From: JAWVZB01 sp033722375
GTDB lineage: Bacteria; Actinomycetota; Nitriliruptoria; Nitriliruptorales; Nitriliruptoraceae
Direction of reading: 5' to 3'
DNA: 33,843 nt
Assembly (NCBI GenBank): GCA_033722375.1
Contig: JAWVZB010000020.1
Location: 1-33,843 of the forward strand
Shown here: in pieces, positions 23,607 through 33,664 of the stretch
How the letters are laid out: each line of letters begins with the position of its first letter
Numbering within the stretch: position 1 is the stretch's first letter
Position numbers and translations under genes: made by a program
Notes under the pieces: model-generated
What the model saw: only the letters and a program-made list of their open reading frames with translations
What the model was told of the DNA's origin: nothing
Database searches by the model: none

Positions 23607-23631
23607 GCGGGCACCCGTCTTAGGTGCCCGC
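23607..23631. promoter_or_regulatory. Perfect 9-bp stem-loop in divergent region
   Basis: GCGGGCACC and GGTGCCCGC are separated by a 7-base loop (CGTCTTA). It lies in the 210-bp gap between the divergent metallopeptidase and DUF3499 genes, about 100 bp from each start. With no U-run on either strand, an operator or leader structure is as likely as a terminator. Confidence 0.4.
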
Positions 23632-23679
23632 GGTTACCCAAGCGAGCCCGCTCTGCGCGACGCGGGCCGTCACGGGTCC

Positions 23680-23709
23680 TTGCGTCATCACAACGATGTA
23701 GTTCACACT
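23680..23709 (+). promoter_or_regulatory. Candidate promoter giving a leaderless DUF3499 transcript
   Basis: TTGCGT (23680-23685) and CACACT (23704-23709) lie 18 bp apart. The GTG start at 23717 is 7 bases after the -10 and has no Shine-Dalgarno, the pattern of leaderless actinobacterial mRNAs. Confidence 0.4.
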
Positions 23710-23716
23710 ACGCCCC

Positions 23717-24385
23717 GTGCCGACGACGGAGCCCTCTGTGGAACCTGCCCGTGACGCCGTGGTGCGTTCGATCGCGCGGGCGTCCGCGCGCCCCTGTGCG
23801 CGACCCGGGTGCCCAGCGCCGGCGTCAGCGACGCTGAGCTTCCGCTACTCGAGCCGCGAAGCGTGGCTCGGGGAGCTCCGGGCGGAGGCGGTCCCCGAGA
23901 CCTACGACCTGTGCGGCACGCACGCGGATCGCACGCGGCCGCCGCATGGGTGGCAGCTCGTCGACCGCCGTCCCGTCGACACGGACGAGCCCGGCTCCGA
24001 GGGATTCGGCGACGAACGCACCGTTGCGGTGCTCAAGGCCGCCCTACGCGGTGATGCTGCCGATCCTTCCCCGCCCCTCGAGGCTGCGCCCCCGTCCGCG
24101 GCGCCCGCCCGCAGTGACGACGACCTGACCGAGGTCCTGTCGGCGCTGGTGCGTGAGCTCGATGCTCAAGTCGAGGTCGAGGCTTCCTCGGTCGACGAGG
24201 CCGATGCAGGAGAACCGTCTCCGCCCACGGCAGACGCGGGTGGTGACGAGGTCGCCGTGCTGCTCGAGGCCGTGGATGCACTCCAGACGGATCTGGGAGC
24301 CGAGACGGAGCTGCCGAGCGAGGCCGCTGCTGGATCGCAGGACCGGCTGCCGTTCGACCGCCCGACCGTGGCCCGTGACTGGTGA
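23717..24385 (+). CDS. DUF3499 protein with zinc-ribbon-like N-terminus
   Basis: The 222-residue protein has the DUF3499 core at about 25-85: CARPGC (C27, C32), ATLSFRYSSREAWLG and YDLCGTHADRTRPPHGW (C66, H69). The two Cys pairs could hold a zinc. The remaining ~130 residues are acidic, Ala/Pro/Asp-rich and probably disordered, ending in a short conserved-looking RLPFDRPTVARDW. The function is unknown, but the gene is widely placed beside phosphomannomutase in actinobacteria. GTG 23717 has no RBS; a later GTG (around 23761) would still keep the Cys motif. The transcript may be leaderless. Confidence 0.8.
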   Translation: MPTTEPSVEPARDAVVRSIARASARPCARPGCPAPASATLSFRYSSREAWLGELRAEAVPETYDLCGTHADRTRPPHGWQLVDRRPVDTDEPGSEGFGDERTVAVLKAALRGDAADPSPPLEAAPPSAAPARSDDDLTEVLSALVRELDAQVEVEASSVDEADAGEPSPPTADAGGDEVAVLLEAVDALQTDLGAETELPSEAAAGSQDRLPFDRPTVARDW

Positions 24386-24399
24386 TCGGCGCCACCCGG

Positions 24400-24422
24400 G
24401 CACCCCGCCCGGTGTGGGGTGC
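24400..24422 (+). terminator. GC-rich stem-loop after DUF3499
   Basis: GCACCCC (24400-24406) pairs with GGGGTGC (24416-24422) across a 9-base loop, 15 bp after the DUF3499 stop. There is no U-tract, so it is only a possible terminator. Confidence 0.4.
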
Positions 24423-24426
24423 TCAC

Positions 24427-24444
24427 CCTCAACTTGAGGCTCAA
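24427..24444. promoter_or_regulatory. Overlapping CTCAA/TTGAG palindromes
   Basis: CCTCAA-C-TTGAGG (24427-24439) is a perfect 6+1+6 inverted repeat, and TTGAG-G-CTCAA (24434-24444) overlaps it. The half-sites resemble those of SoxR/MerR-type boxes but the spacing is shorter. It lies about 50 bp before the -10 of the DUF6788-like gene. Confidence 0.35.
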
Positions 24445-24489
24445 CCCTGGAGCGTTGTGGATGTGGTTTCTTAGGTAACAGAAGACGAC

Positions 24490-24495
24490 TAAGAT
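24490..24495 (+). promoter_or_regulatory. Candidate -10 element before the DUF6788-like gene
   Basis: TAAGAT fits TAnnnT well and lies 25 bp before GTG 24520, leaving room for the GGAGGAG RBS. No good -35 is seen at 17-18 bp. Confidence 0.4.
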
Positions 24496-24519
24496 GTGGA
24501 CGACCTCGGAGGAGCGACC

Positions 24520-24843
24520 GTGCCCCTACCCCGTGATCTGGCTGCCAGCGTGCGTCGACTCGATCAGTACGACCTGCGGCGGCTCTTGATCCTCGTTCGC
24601 GGCCTCCTGCTGCACGAGGACGGCCAGCCGGACGGCGCTGTCGACGAGGTCACGCCAGATCTGAAGGTGACCTACCGACAGGAAGCGGTGCGGTGCGGCA
24701 AGGAATCGTGTGGGTCCTGCCCCCACGGCCCCTACTGGTACGCGTACTGGAAGCGCGACGGCCGGACCCGCAAGCAGTACATCGGCCGCCAACTGCCCGG
24801 TGAGCCCCTCGAACCGGTCATCCCCGACGGCGCACGTCAGTAG
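24520..24843 (+). CDS. Small Cys-containing DUF6788-like protein
   Basis: The 107-residue protein has a helical N-terminal part (1-50) and a compact aromatic/Cys segment: VRCGKESCGSC (C59, C64, C67), then HGPYWYAYWKRDGRTRK and QYIG. This pattern is that of the DUF6788 domain, whose function is unknown; it may bind metal or nucleic acid. GTG 24520 is chosen over GTG 24496 because GGAGGAG at 24508-24514 fits it and the other would leave no leader. It lies between DUF3499 and the phosphomannomutase, 27 bp from the latter, and is not part of the mycobacterial version of this locus as I recall it. Confidence 0.68.
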   Translation: MPLPRDLAASVRRLDQYDLRRLLILVRGLLLHEDGQPDGAVDEVTPDLKVTYRQEAVRCGKESCGSCPHGPYWYAYWKRDGRTRKQYIGRQLPGEPLEPVIPDGARQ

Positions 24844-24870
24844 GCTGCCGGCCCCGACCCGGAGCAGCGC

Positions 24871-26226
24871 GTGGACCTCCAAGCCGTCTTCAAGGCCTAC
24901 GACGTGCGCGGCCTCGTCGGCGACCAGCTCGACGAGGATCTGGTCCGTCGCATCGGCGCGGCGGCTGCCCACGTCATCGTCGAGGACGAGACCGCGGTCG
25001 TCGTCGGGCACGACATGCGGCCCTCGTCCGGCCCACTCGTGGCCGCGTTCGCCGAGGGCGTGACCGCCCAAGGGATCGACGTCGTCAACATCGGCCTCGC
25101 GTCCACCGACCTCCTCTACTTCGCCTCTGGGGACCTCGGTCTCCCCGGCGCCATGTTCACGGCCAGCCACAACCCGGCGGAGTACAACGGCATCAAGCTC
25201 TGCCGCTCGGGCGCCCGACCCGTCTCGATCGACACCGGCCTCGCCGAGATCCGCGACGCCGTGTCGGACGGCGGCCCGGCTCCTACGAGTACCCGCGGCG
25301 AGGTACGCGAGGACGACCTCCTCACGCGCTACGCGCAGCACGTCCGCAGCTTCGTCGACCGCTCCGTGCTCACCCCGGTGCGTTTCGCCGTCGATGCGGG
25401 CAACGGCATGGCCGGTCACGTCGTGCCGCCGGTGTTCGAACCTCTGCCGTTCGAGGTGGTCCCGCTCTACTTCGAGCTCGACGGCACCTTCCCGAATCAT
25501 CCCGCGAACCCGATCGAGGAGGACAACCTCCGTGACCTCCAGCGCGTCGTCCGCGACGAGGGCCTTCCGCTCGGCCTCGCGTTCGACGGGGACGCCGACC
25601 GCATGTTCGCTGTCGACGAGACCGGGGCGGCGGTGTCGTCGTCACTCGTGGCTGTGGTCGTCGCCGAGCGCATGCTCGACAAGGAGCCGGGAGCCACGAT
25701 CCTCTACAACCTCATCTGTTCGCGGGCGGTCCCCGAGACCATCGAGGCACAGGGCGGCACCGCGATCCGTACCCGCGTCGGCCACTCCTTCATCAAGCAA
25801 CGCATGGCCGAGACCGACGCCGCCTTCGCCGCCGAGCACTCGGGCCACTACTACTTCCGCGACAACTACCGCGCCGACTCCGGACTGATCGCGGCACTGC
25901 TGCTGCTCGAGGCGGTCGCGGAGGCCGGTGCACCGCTCTCCGAGGTGGTCGCCCCCTACGACCACTACGCGAGCTCGGGCGAGATCAACTTCGAGGTCGA
26001 TGACCAGGACCGCACCCTGGAACGGGTTGCGGCTACGTTCGGCGATGGTGCTGCGACCGACTGGGAGGACGGCCTCACGGTGGTGCTGGAGGACGGTTGG
26101 TTCAACCTGCGGCCGTCGAACACCGAACCCGTCCTGCGCCTGAACGTCGAGGGCGACGATCGGGCGGCGATGGAGCGCCTCCGAGACGAGGTGGCCGACA
26201 CGGTGCGCGACGACGGAGAGGCATGA
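24871..26226 (+). CDS. manB: Phosphomannomutase/phosphoglucomutase
   Basis: This 451-residue alpha-D-phosphohexomutase interconverts mannose-6-P and mannose-1-P. The phosphoserine loop TASHNP is at 97-102 (S99), the Mg site DGDADR at 239-244, the sugar loop EHSGH at 322-326 and the phosphate site RPSNTEP at 414-420. All domain signatures and the usual length are present. CCGGAGC upstream of GTG 24871 is the RBS. Followed within 2 bp by the Trm112-like gene and then PGI/PMI, as in other actinobacteria, it likely feeds GDP-mannose synthesis. Glucose-1-P activity is also possible. Confidence 0.94.
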   Translation: MDLQAVFKAYDVRGLVGDQLDEDLVRRIGAAAAHVIVEDETAVVVGHDMRPSSGPLVAAFAEGVTAQGIDVVNIGLASTDLLYFASGDLGLPGAMFTASHNPAEYNGIKLCRSGARPVSIDTGLAEIRDAVSDGGPAPTSTRGEVREDDLLTRYAQHVRSFVDRSVLTPVRFAVDAGNGMAGHVVPPVFEPLPFEVVPLYFELDGTFPNHPANPIEEDNLRDLQRVVRDEGLPLGLAFDGDADRMFAVDETGAAVSSSLVAVVVAERMLDKEPGATILYNLICSRAVPETIEAQGGTAIRTRVGHSFIKQRMAETDAAFAAEHSGHYYFRDNYRADSGLIAALLLLEAVAEAGAPLSEVVAPYDHYASSGEINFEVDDQDRTLERVAATFGDGAATDWEDGLTVVLEDGWFNLRPSNTEPVLRLNVEGDDRAAMERLRDEVADTVRDDGEA

Positions 26227-26227
26227 C

Positions 26228-26416
26228 GTGAGGCTCGATGAACGACTGCTCGAGATCCTCGTGTGCCCCGACTGCCGGGGCGACGTGGAGTTCAAGGACC
26301 GGCGCAAGGTGATCCTGTGCCAGAAGTGCGGGCTGCAGTATCCGGTTCGCGACGGGATCCCGGTGATGCTCGTCGAGGAGGCCAAGGTGCCGCGCGGACA
26401 TCCTCGGTCGTCGTGA
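26228..26416 (+). CDS. Trm112-like zinc-binding protein
   Basis: This 62-residue protein has two CxxC knuckles (CPDC at 13-16 and CQKC at about 31-34) and the YPVRDGIPVML end of the Trm112/UPF0434 family. Eukaryotic and archaeal Trm112 activate methyltransferases; bacterial homologues are poorly characterised. It is sandwiched between phosphomannomutase and PGI/PMI, overlapping the latter (GTGA), so it is probably co-translated with it. Confidence 0.88.
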   Translation: MRLDERLLEILVCPDCRGDVEFKDRRKVILCQKCGLQYPVRDGIPVMLVEEAKVPRGHPRSS

Positions 26417-27474
26417 CCGACCTCGACGACCTCGATCTGGCGAACCTGGACCCCGAGGGGATGCTCGCGACCGTCGAGCGCTCCGGCGAGCTCTGGCGCG
26501 AAGCCGTCTCGCTGTCACAACAGCTCTCGGGCGACCGCGCTGCGAGACGCCCGACCGCCGTCCTGGTCGCGGGCATGGGCGGGTCGGGCATCGCCGGCGA
26601 CGTCGCAGCGCTGGCGGCCGACCGCATGGGGACGATGCCGGTGGTCGCGGTCAAGGGCTACGAGCTGCCGCGGTGGGTCGGGGCCGATCATCTCCTGATC
26701 GCCGTCAGCTACTCGGGGAACACCGAGGAGACGCTGACGCTGGTCGACGCCGCCACGAGCCGCGGTTGTCGGGTCGCCACGGTCACGTCCGGTGGACAGC
26801 TCAGCGACCGACCGGCGGCGATCTCCTGGATGAGGGCGCGCATCCCCGGTGGCGGGCAGCCCCGCGCGAACCTGCCGTTCCTCGCCATGCCGGTCCTCGG
26901 GATCCTCGCCGCCTGCGGGGCGCTGCCAGAAGAGCTGTGGTCGCAGGCGGACGGAGTCGCTCGAGCCGTCGAAGAGAAGGCACGCGACTGGGGCCACGGA
27001 GCACCGCAGAGCGCCAACCCCGCGAAGCAGGTCGCGCATGCCCTTCACGGCACCATCCCGGTGCTCTACGGCGGCCGCGGGGTGGGAGCGCTCGTGGCCC
27101 AGCGCGGGAAGTGCCAGATCAACGAGAACGCCGGACAGCCAGCCTTCGCCAACGAGGTGCCCGAACGTGACCACAACGAGCTCGTGGGGTGGGGCGGGGA
27201 CACCAGCCGGTTCGCCGTCCTCGAGCTCCGGTCACCAGTGGACGAACACCACCAGACGACGCGGCGGTTCGAGGCCGCAGACGACCTCATCGGCGCGCCC
27301 CGCCACATGCACGAGCTGACCGGGCGGACCTGGCTCGAGCGCTTCGCGGTCGGGGCGCTGTTCGTCGATCTCGTGTCCGTCTACCTCGCGTTCCTGGCGG
27401 GCACGGACCCCACCCCCGTGGAACCCATCGAACGACTGAAGCGACAGATCTCCGAGGAGGCCACCAGTGCGTGA
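26413..27474 (+). CDS. Bifunctional phosphoglucose/phosphomannose isomerase
   Basis: The 353-residue SIS-domain protein has GMGGSGIAGD (54-63) and SYSGNTEETL (99-108) for sugar-phosphate binding, and the C-terminal catalytic text NAGQPAFANEVPERDHNEL with the Glu and His of the bacterial PGI/PMI family (bact-PGI_C). It interconverts fructose-6-P with glucose-6-P and mannose-6-P. GTG 26413 overlaps the Trm112 stop; a longer frame from 26263 lies in that gene. The next gene begins 8 bases before its stop. With PMM and the nucleotidyltransferase it would form the GDP-mannose route. Confidence 0.9.
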   Translation: MTDLDDLDLANLDPEGMLATVERSGELWREAVSLSQQLSGDRAARRPTAVLVAGMGGSGIAGDVAALAADRMGTMPVVAVKGYELPRWVGADHLLIAVSYSGNTEETLTLVDAATSRGCRVATVTSGGQLSDRPAAISWMRARIPGGGQPRANLPFLAMPVLGILAACGALPEELWSQADGVARAVEEKARDWGHGAPQSANPAKQVAHALHGTIPVLYGGRGVGALVAQRGKCQINENAGQPAFANEVPERDHNELVGWGGDTSRFAVLELRSPVDEHHQTTRRFEAADDLIGAPRHMHELTGRTWLERFAVGALFVDLVSVYLAFLAGTDPTPVEPIERLKRQISEEATSA

Positions 27475-28282
27475 TCACAGCGAACAGGTCCGACGAGCCT
27501 CGCTCACCTTGGCCGGGCGGCTCCCGGAACGGGGCGTGGAGCTCCTCCTGACGCTCGGATCCGGCCTGTCCGGGGTCGCCGACGCGATCGAGGACCCCAT
27601 CGACGTGCCGATCGCGGCTGTCCCCGGCCTCCCGGTCTCGCGTGTCCCCGGCCACAAGGGCGTGCTGCGGTTCGGGCGGCTCGGTGGCAAGGACGTGCTC
27701 GCGCAGATGGGGCGCGTGCATCTGTACGAGGGCCACGACGCGTTCCAGGTCACGCGCGTCGTCGAGGTCGCCGCCGAGCTCGGGTGCAGCACCTACGTCG
27801 TCACCAACGCCGCCGGAGGCCTCGACCCGGACATGACGCCCGGCGATCTCATGCTCATCGCCGACCACCTCAACCTCACCGGCACTTCACCTCTGCGAGG
27901 GGTGCTCCGGGGCGGCCGTCCGGTGTTCCTCGACATGGCTGCCGCCTACGACCCGAAGCTCCGGACCCAAGCGTTCGAGGTTGGCCAGGAGATGGGCCTG
28001 CCGCTGCGCGAAGGGGTGTACGCCGGGCTCGTCGGACCGGCCTACGAGACCCCGGCCGAGGTCGGCATGCTGCGGTCGATCGGTGCAGATGCGGTCGGGA
28101 TGTCGACCGTCCTCGAGGTCATCGCCGCCCGGTCACGCAACCTGCGTGTGCTCGGGATCTCGACGATCACCAACGTGCACGGTGCCGGCAGTGGGACCGA
28201 TCATTCCGAGGTGCTGGACGTGGGCGCGCGGGCGGCAGAGGACGTCTCCCGGTTCCTGCTGGAGCTCCTCCCGACGATCTAG
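27467..28282 (+). CDS. punA: Purine-nucleoside phosphorylase, trimeric type
   Basis: The 271-residue enzyme splits guanosine and inosine using phosphate. Motifs are GSGLS (31-35), GHKG (62-65), GRVHLYEGH (82-90), TNAAGGL (113-119), GPAYETPAE (190-198), GMST (211-214) and TNVHGAG (235-241), in the expected order. The length is standard. It overlaps PGI/PMI by 8 bases. Its presence at the end of a sugar-phosphate operon is not a pathway link that I can see; it may be shared housekeeping control. Confidence 0.93.
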   Translation: MRDHSEQVRRASLTLAGRLPERGVELLLTLGSGLSGVADAIEDPIDVPIAAVPGLPVSRVPGHKGVLRFGRLGGKDVLAQMGRVHLYEGHDAFQVTRVVEVAAELGCSTYVVTNAAGGLDPDMTPGDLMLIADHLNLTGTSPLRGVLRGGRPVFLDMAAAYDPKLRTQAFEVGQEMGLPLREGVYAGLVGPAYETPAEVGMLRSIGADAVGMSTVLEVIAARSRNLRVLGISTITNVHGAGSGTDHSEVLDVGARAAEDVSRFLLELLPTI

Positions 28283-28386
28283 GGATCTCGGTCTGGGGGC
28301 GGCGTTGGGCTTCAGTCACCTCAGCCATCCACAAGCCCGCTCCCGCGCCGTGCGAGGCACCGGCGAGGGCGTGCCAGGCTCGAGGC

Positions 28387-29130
28387 ATGCGGCCCCTGCT
28401 CGACCTGCTCGCACCCCGCCGGTGTCTCCACTGCGGGGCGCCCCACCACGTCCCGTGGTGCCCATCCTGTCAGCGTCTCGTCGACCGGTACCGGCTCACC
28501 GAACCGTGTCAGCGTTGTGGGCGCCCCCAGGGGGAGACGTCGCACCGCTGCTGGCCAGAGACCTACCCGGTCGTCTCCTCCACCGTCCTCTACCGCTACC
28601 GGTCACTGGTCGCTGACGGGATCGTCGCTGCGAAGCTCCGCGGGGCGTCGTCGGCGTGGGGGCCACTCGGGCGGCTGATCGCCGACGAGATGCTGTCGGC
28701 GCCGGCTGCGGTCGATGCGGTGACCTCGGTCCCGACCGAGCCGCGCCGCCGCCGCCTCCGTGGGTTCGACCACGCCGAGCTGCTCGCGGTCGGGCTCGCA
28801 AGTGGGGTCGGGCTGCCCTACGTCCGGACGCTGCGGGCACGGCGGGGCGCGCCGGACCGCGGTGCCTCCGTCCACGCTGCCCGCGCCCTCCCTCCTGATG
28901 TCTTCCTGCCGATCCGGAGGCTGCCCCGAGCCCGGCTCCTGCTCGTCGACGACGTGTTGACGACGGGCACCACCGCCGCGGCGGCGATGTTCGCGCTGGC
29001 TGCTGCCGGAGCCGAGGTCACCGCGCTCGCCTTCGTCGCCCGCGCCGGGGCGCACGACCTCGACGGCCACCGCGACCTCCCCCGGAACGAGCCGACCACT
29101 GGCCCTGGCCAACCCGGCTGGCGCTGCTAG
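28387..29130 (+). CDS. comF: ComF-family phosphoribosyltransferase-like protein
   Basis: The 247-residue protein begins with a zinc ribbon-like set (C13, C16, C25, C28, then C41, C44, C55) and ends in a PRT domain whose PRPP loop is VDDVLTTGTT (187-196). RRRRLRGFDHAELLA is the usual ComF RGFNQ-like segment. ComF proteins support DNA uptake or recombination; the enzyme activity is unproven. ATG 28387 gives the canonical start; only GAGG lies just upstream, at short spacing. No competence operon is present here. The 104 bp before it show no convincing promoter. Confidence 0.86.
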   Translation: MRPLLDLLAPRRCLHCGAPHHVPWCPSCQRLVDRYRLTEPCQRCGRPQGETSHRCWPETYPVVSSTVLYRYRSLVADGIVAAKLRGASSAWGPLGRLIADEMLSAPAAVDAVTSVPTEPRRRRLRGFDHAELLAVGLASGVGLPYVRTLRARRGAPDRGASVHAARALPPDVFLPIRRLPRARLLLVDDVLTTGTTAAAAMFALAAAGAEVTALAFVARAGAHDLDGHRDLPRNEPTTGPGQPGWRC

Positions 29131-29239
29131 GTTCGTCACTGGCGGCGCGGGGTCGCACCTCCCCGACGCGTCGCGGCTCCCGCGGTGCCGCCCTCGACCA
29201 GGTCTGGACGGGGGCAGATTGCGACGACGAGGAGCCACC

Positions 29240-29596
29240 ATGCAGATCCGGGTCACCGGCAAGAACTACGAGGTACCCGCCCACCTGAAGGAACAAGCGC
29301 GAGACAAGCTCGCGAAGGTCACCAAGCTCTTCGACCAGTTCCTCGACATCGAGGTGGTGCTCTCGGAGGAAGCCAACCCCCGGATCGAGGACAAGTACCA
29401 CTGCGAGGTGACGCTCCAGGCCAAGGGGAAGACGCTGCGTGCCTCAGCGGCCGCTGCCGATCCGTTGAGCGCGATCGACCGCGCCCAGTCCAAGGCCCAA
29501 CGACAGGCCCGCAAGCTCAAGACCAAGCTCGTGAAGCGGTCGCGTCGCCCCAAGCCCGAGCCGTCGTTCGCCGTCCCCTCGATCGACGAGGAGTAG
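29240..29596 (+). CDS. hpf: Ribosome hibernation factor, short HPF/RaiA type
   Basis: The 118-residue protein starts MQIRVTGKNYEVPAHLKEQ and continues with the S30AE fold (RDKLAKVTKLFDQFLDIEVVLSEE, YHCEVTLQAKGKTLRA, AIDRAQSKAQRQARKLK). It binds the 30S decoding centre in slow growth. It ends with a basic tail and an acidic end, without the C-terminal dimerisation domain that long HPF (about 200-250 residues) of most actinobacteria has. GAGGAG at 29229-29234 fits ATG 29240, five bases away. The HPF-RR-secA order recalls the hpf-secA neighbourhood in many Gram-positives. Confidence 0.88.
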   Translation: MQIRVTGKNYEVPAHLKEQARDKLAKVTKLFDQFLDIEVVLSEEANPRIEDKYHCEVTLQAKGKTLRASAAAADPLSAIDRAQSKAQRQARKLKTKLVKRSRRPKPEPSFAVPSIDEE

Positions 29597-29600
29597 TGTC

Positions 29601-29631
29601 GGGCCACCCCTGGGAGCCCCACAGATGGCCC
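29601..29631 (+). terminator. Stem-loop after hpf
   Basis: GGGCCA (29601-29606) pairs with TGGCCC (29626-29631) with possible inner CCC/GGG pairing, beginning 5 bp after the stop. No U-run follows. Confidence 0.4.
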
Positions 29632-29784
29632 AGAAGCGCCATCCTCGCTGGTCCGGACGGGCGCTGACAACCGGCCGCACAGCAGGTCGGATGGGCTAGA
29701 CTCCCCGTAGCACGGGCCGGGTTGACACAGGTTGTGGCGGCACTCGCGGCGACCACACCGGCGTGTTGTGGGCAGGAGGACGTC

Positions 29785-30453
29785 GTGGCCGACGAGAACA
29801 TCCGGATCCTCATCGCGGACGACCACGAGTTGTTCCGCCGTGGCTTGCGGATGGTGCTCGACGACGAGGAGGGCATCGACGTCGTCGGCGAGGCAGGGGA
29901 CGGCCAGACCGCCGTCGACCTCGCGAGGGAGGAGGTCCCCGAGGTCGTCGTCATGGACGTCCGGATGCCCGTGCTCTCCGGGATCGAGGCCACCCGCGAG
30001 ATCAAGGAGGAACTGCCCCACTGCAAGATCCTCATGCTGACGATCAGCGACGAGGAGGACGACCTCTACGAGGCGATCAAGGCCGGCGCCAACGGCTACC
30101 TCCTGAAGGAGATCTCGATCGACGAGATCGGCAACGCCGTCCGTTCCGTCCACGGCGGCCAATCGCTCATCTCTCCGTCCATGGCGAGCAAGCTCCTGAA
30201 CGAGTTCGCGGCCATGATCAAGAAGGAGGAAGAGAAGGAGCAGGTCCCCGCTCCCCGTCTCACCCCGCGCGAGATGGAGGTCCTTCAGCACGTCGCCAAG
30301 GGCATGAACAACCGCGAGATCGCCAAGGCGCTGTTCATCTCCGAGAACACGGTCAAGAACCACGTCCGCAACATCCTCGAGAAGCTCCACCTCCACTCCC
30401 GCATGGAGGCCGTCGTCTACGCCGTCCGCGAGAAGCTCCTCGAGATCAAATGA
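29785..30453 (+). CDS. NarL/FixJ-type response regulator
   Basis: The 222-residue protein has a receiver domain (about 5-120) with D12/D13, phosphoacceptor D58 in VMDVRMP, T86 and K108, then a Lys/Glu-rich linker (145-152) and a LuxR-type HTH (about 158-218: LTPREMEVLQHVAKGMNNREIAKAL, SENTVKNHVRNILEKL). It should bind DNA when phosphorylated. No kinase gene is adjacent in the window, so its partner is unknown. GTG 29785 has AGGAGGA (29774-29780) ideally spaced. TTGACA (29722-29727) is upstream but I see no good -10. Confidence 0.92.
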   Translation: MADENIRILIADDHELFRRGLRMVLDDEEGIDVVGEAGDGQTAVDLAREEVPEVVVMDVRMPVLSGIEATREIKEELPHCKILMLTISDEEDDLYEAIKAGANGYLLKEISIDEIGNAVRSVHGGQSLISPSMASKLLNEFAAMIKKEEEKEQVPAPRLTPREMEVLQHVAKGMNNREIAKALFISENTVKNHVRNILEKLHLHSRMEAVVYAVREKLLEIK

Positions 30454-30506
30454 GCGAGGACGCCGGGCCACGACGCCAGCGGCTCGGTTCGCGTCGACCA
30501 GCTGAC

Positions 30507-30570
30507 ACCTGGCCGCGTTGCACTCGTCGCGGATAGCGCTGCTATCCGCTCCTCGCGCGCCTTGCCAGGT
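30507..30570 (+). promoter_or_regulatory. Nested stem-loop region between response regulator and secA
   Basis: An inner perfect hairpin GCGGATAGC-GCT-GCTATCCGC (30529-30549) is enclosed by ACCTGGC (30507-30513) and GCCAGGT (30564-30570). It starts about 50 bp after the response regulator stop. Without a U-run it may be a bidirectional terminator, or a structured leader for secA. Confidence 0.45.
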
Positions 30571-30685
30571 ACGCGTCTGGATCGCCGCTCCCTGATCGAG
30601 TCGCTGGTCGCCGCAACCCGACGTCCTCGTTGGGGGCGGACCTCACCGCGCAGCTCCGTCATGCTCCCGGATGCGGCCGGACACG

Positions 30686-30722
30686 TACCATCGGGGGTCG
30701 TACGTCCCGCTTCGCACGACCC
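30686..30722 (+). promoter_or_regulatory. Candidate -10 and leader hairpin of secA
   Basis: TACCAT (30686-30691) could be a -10, though no good -35 is seen. GGGTCGT (30695-30701) pairs with ACGACCC (30716-30722) around a 14-base loop, ending just before the RBS AGGAAG (30726-30731). The hairpin could affect translation initiation of secA. Confidence 0.3.
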
Positions 30723-30739
30723 GATAGGAAGCCTCTCCG

Positions 30740-33646
<2,907 letters not shown>

Positions 33647-33664
<18 letters not shown>

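Noticed and set aside
24451..24462. DnaA box-like TTGTGGAT
   Set aside because: Only part of the TGTGGATAA consensus matches, sites are isolated, and no replication genes are near.
29722..29727. TTGACA as a response regulator promoter -35
   Set aside because: No acceptable -10 at 16-19 bp; kept only as a remark.
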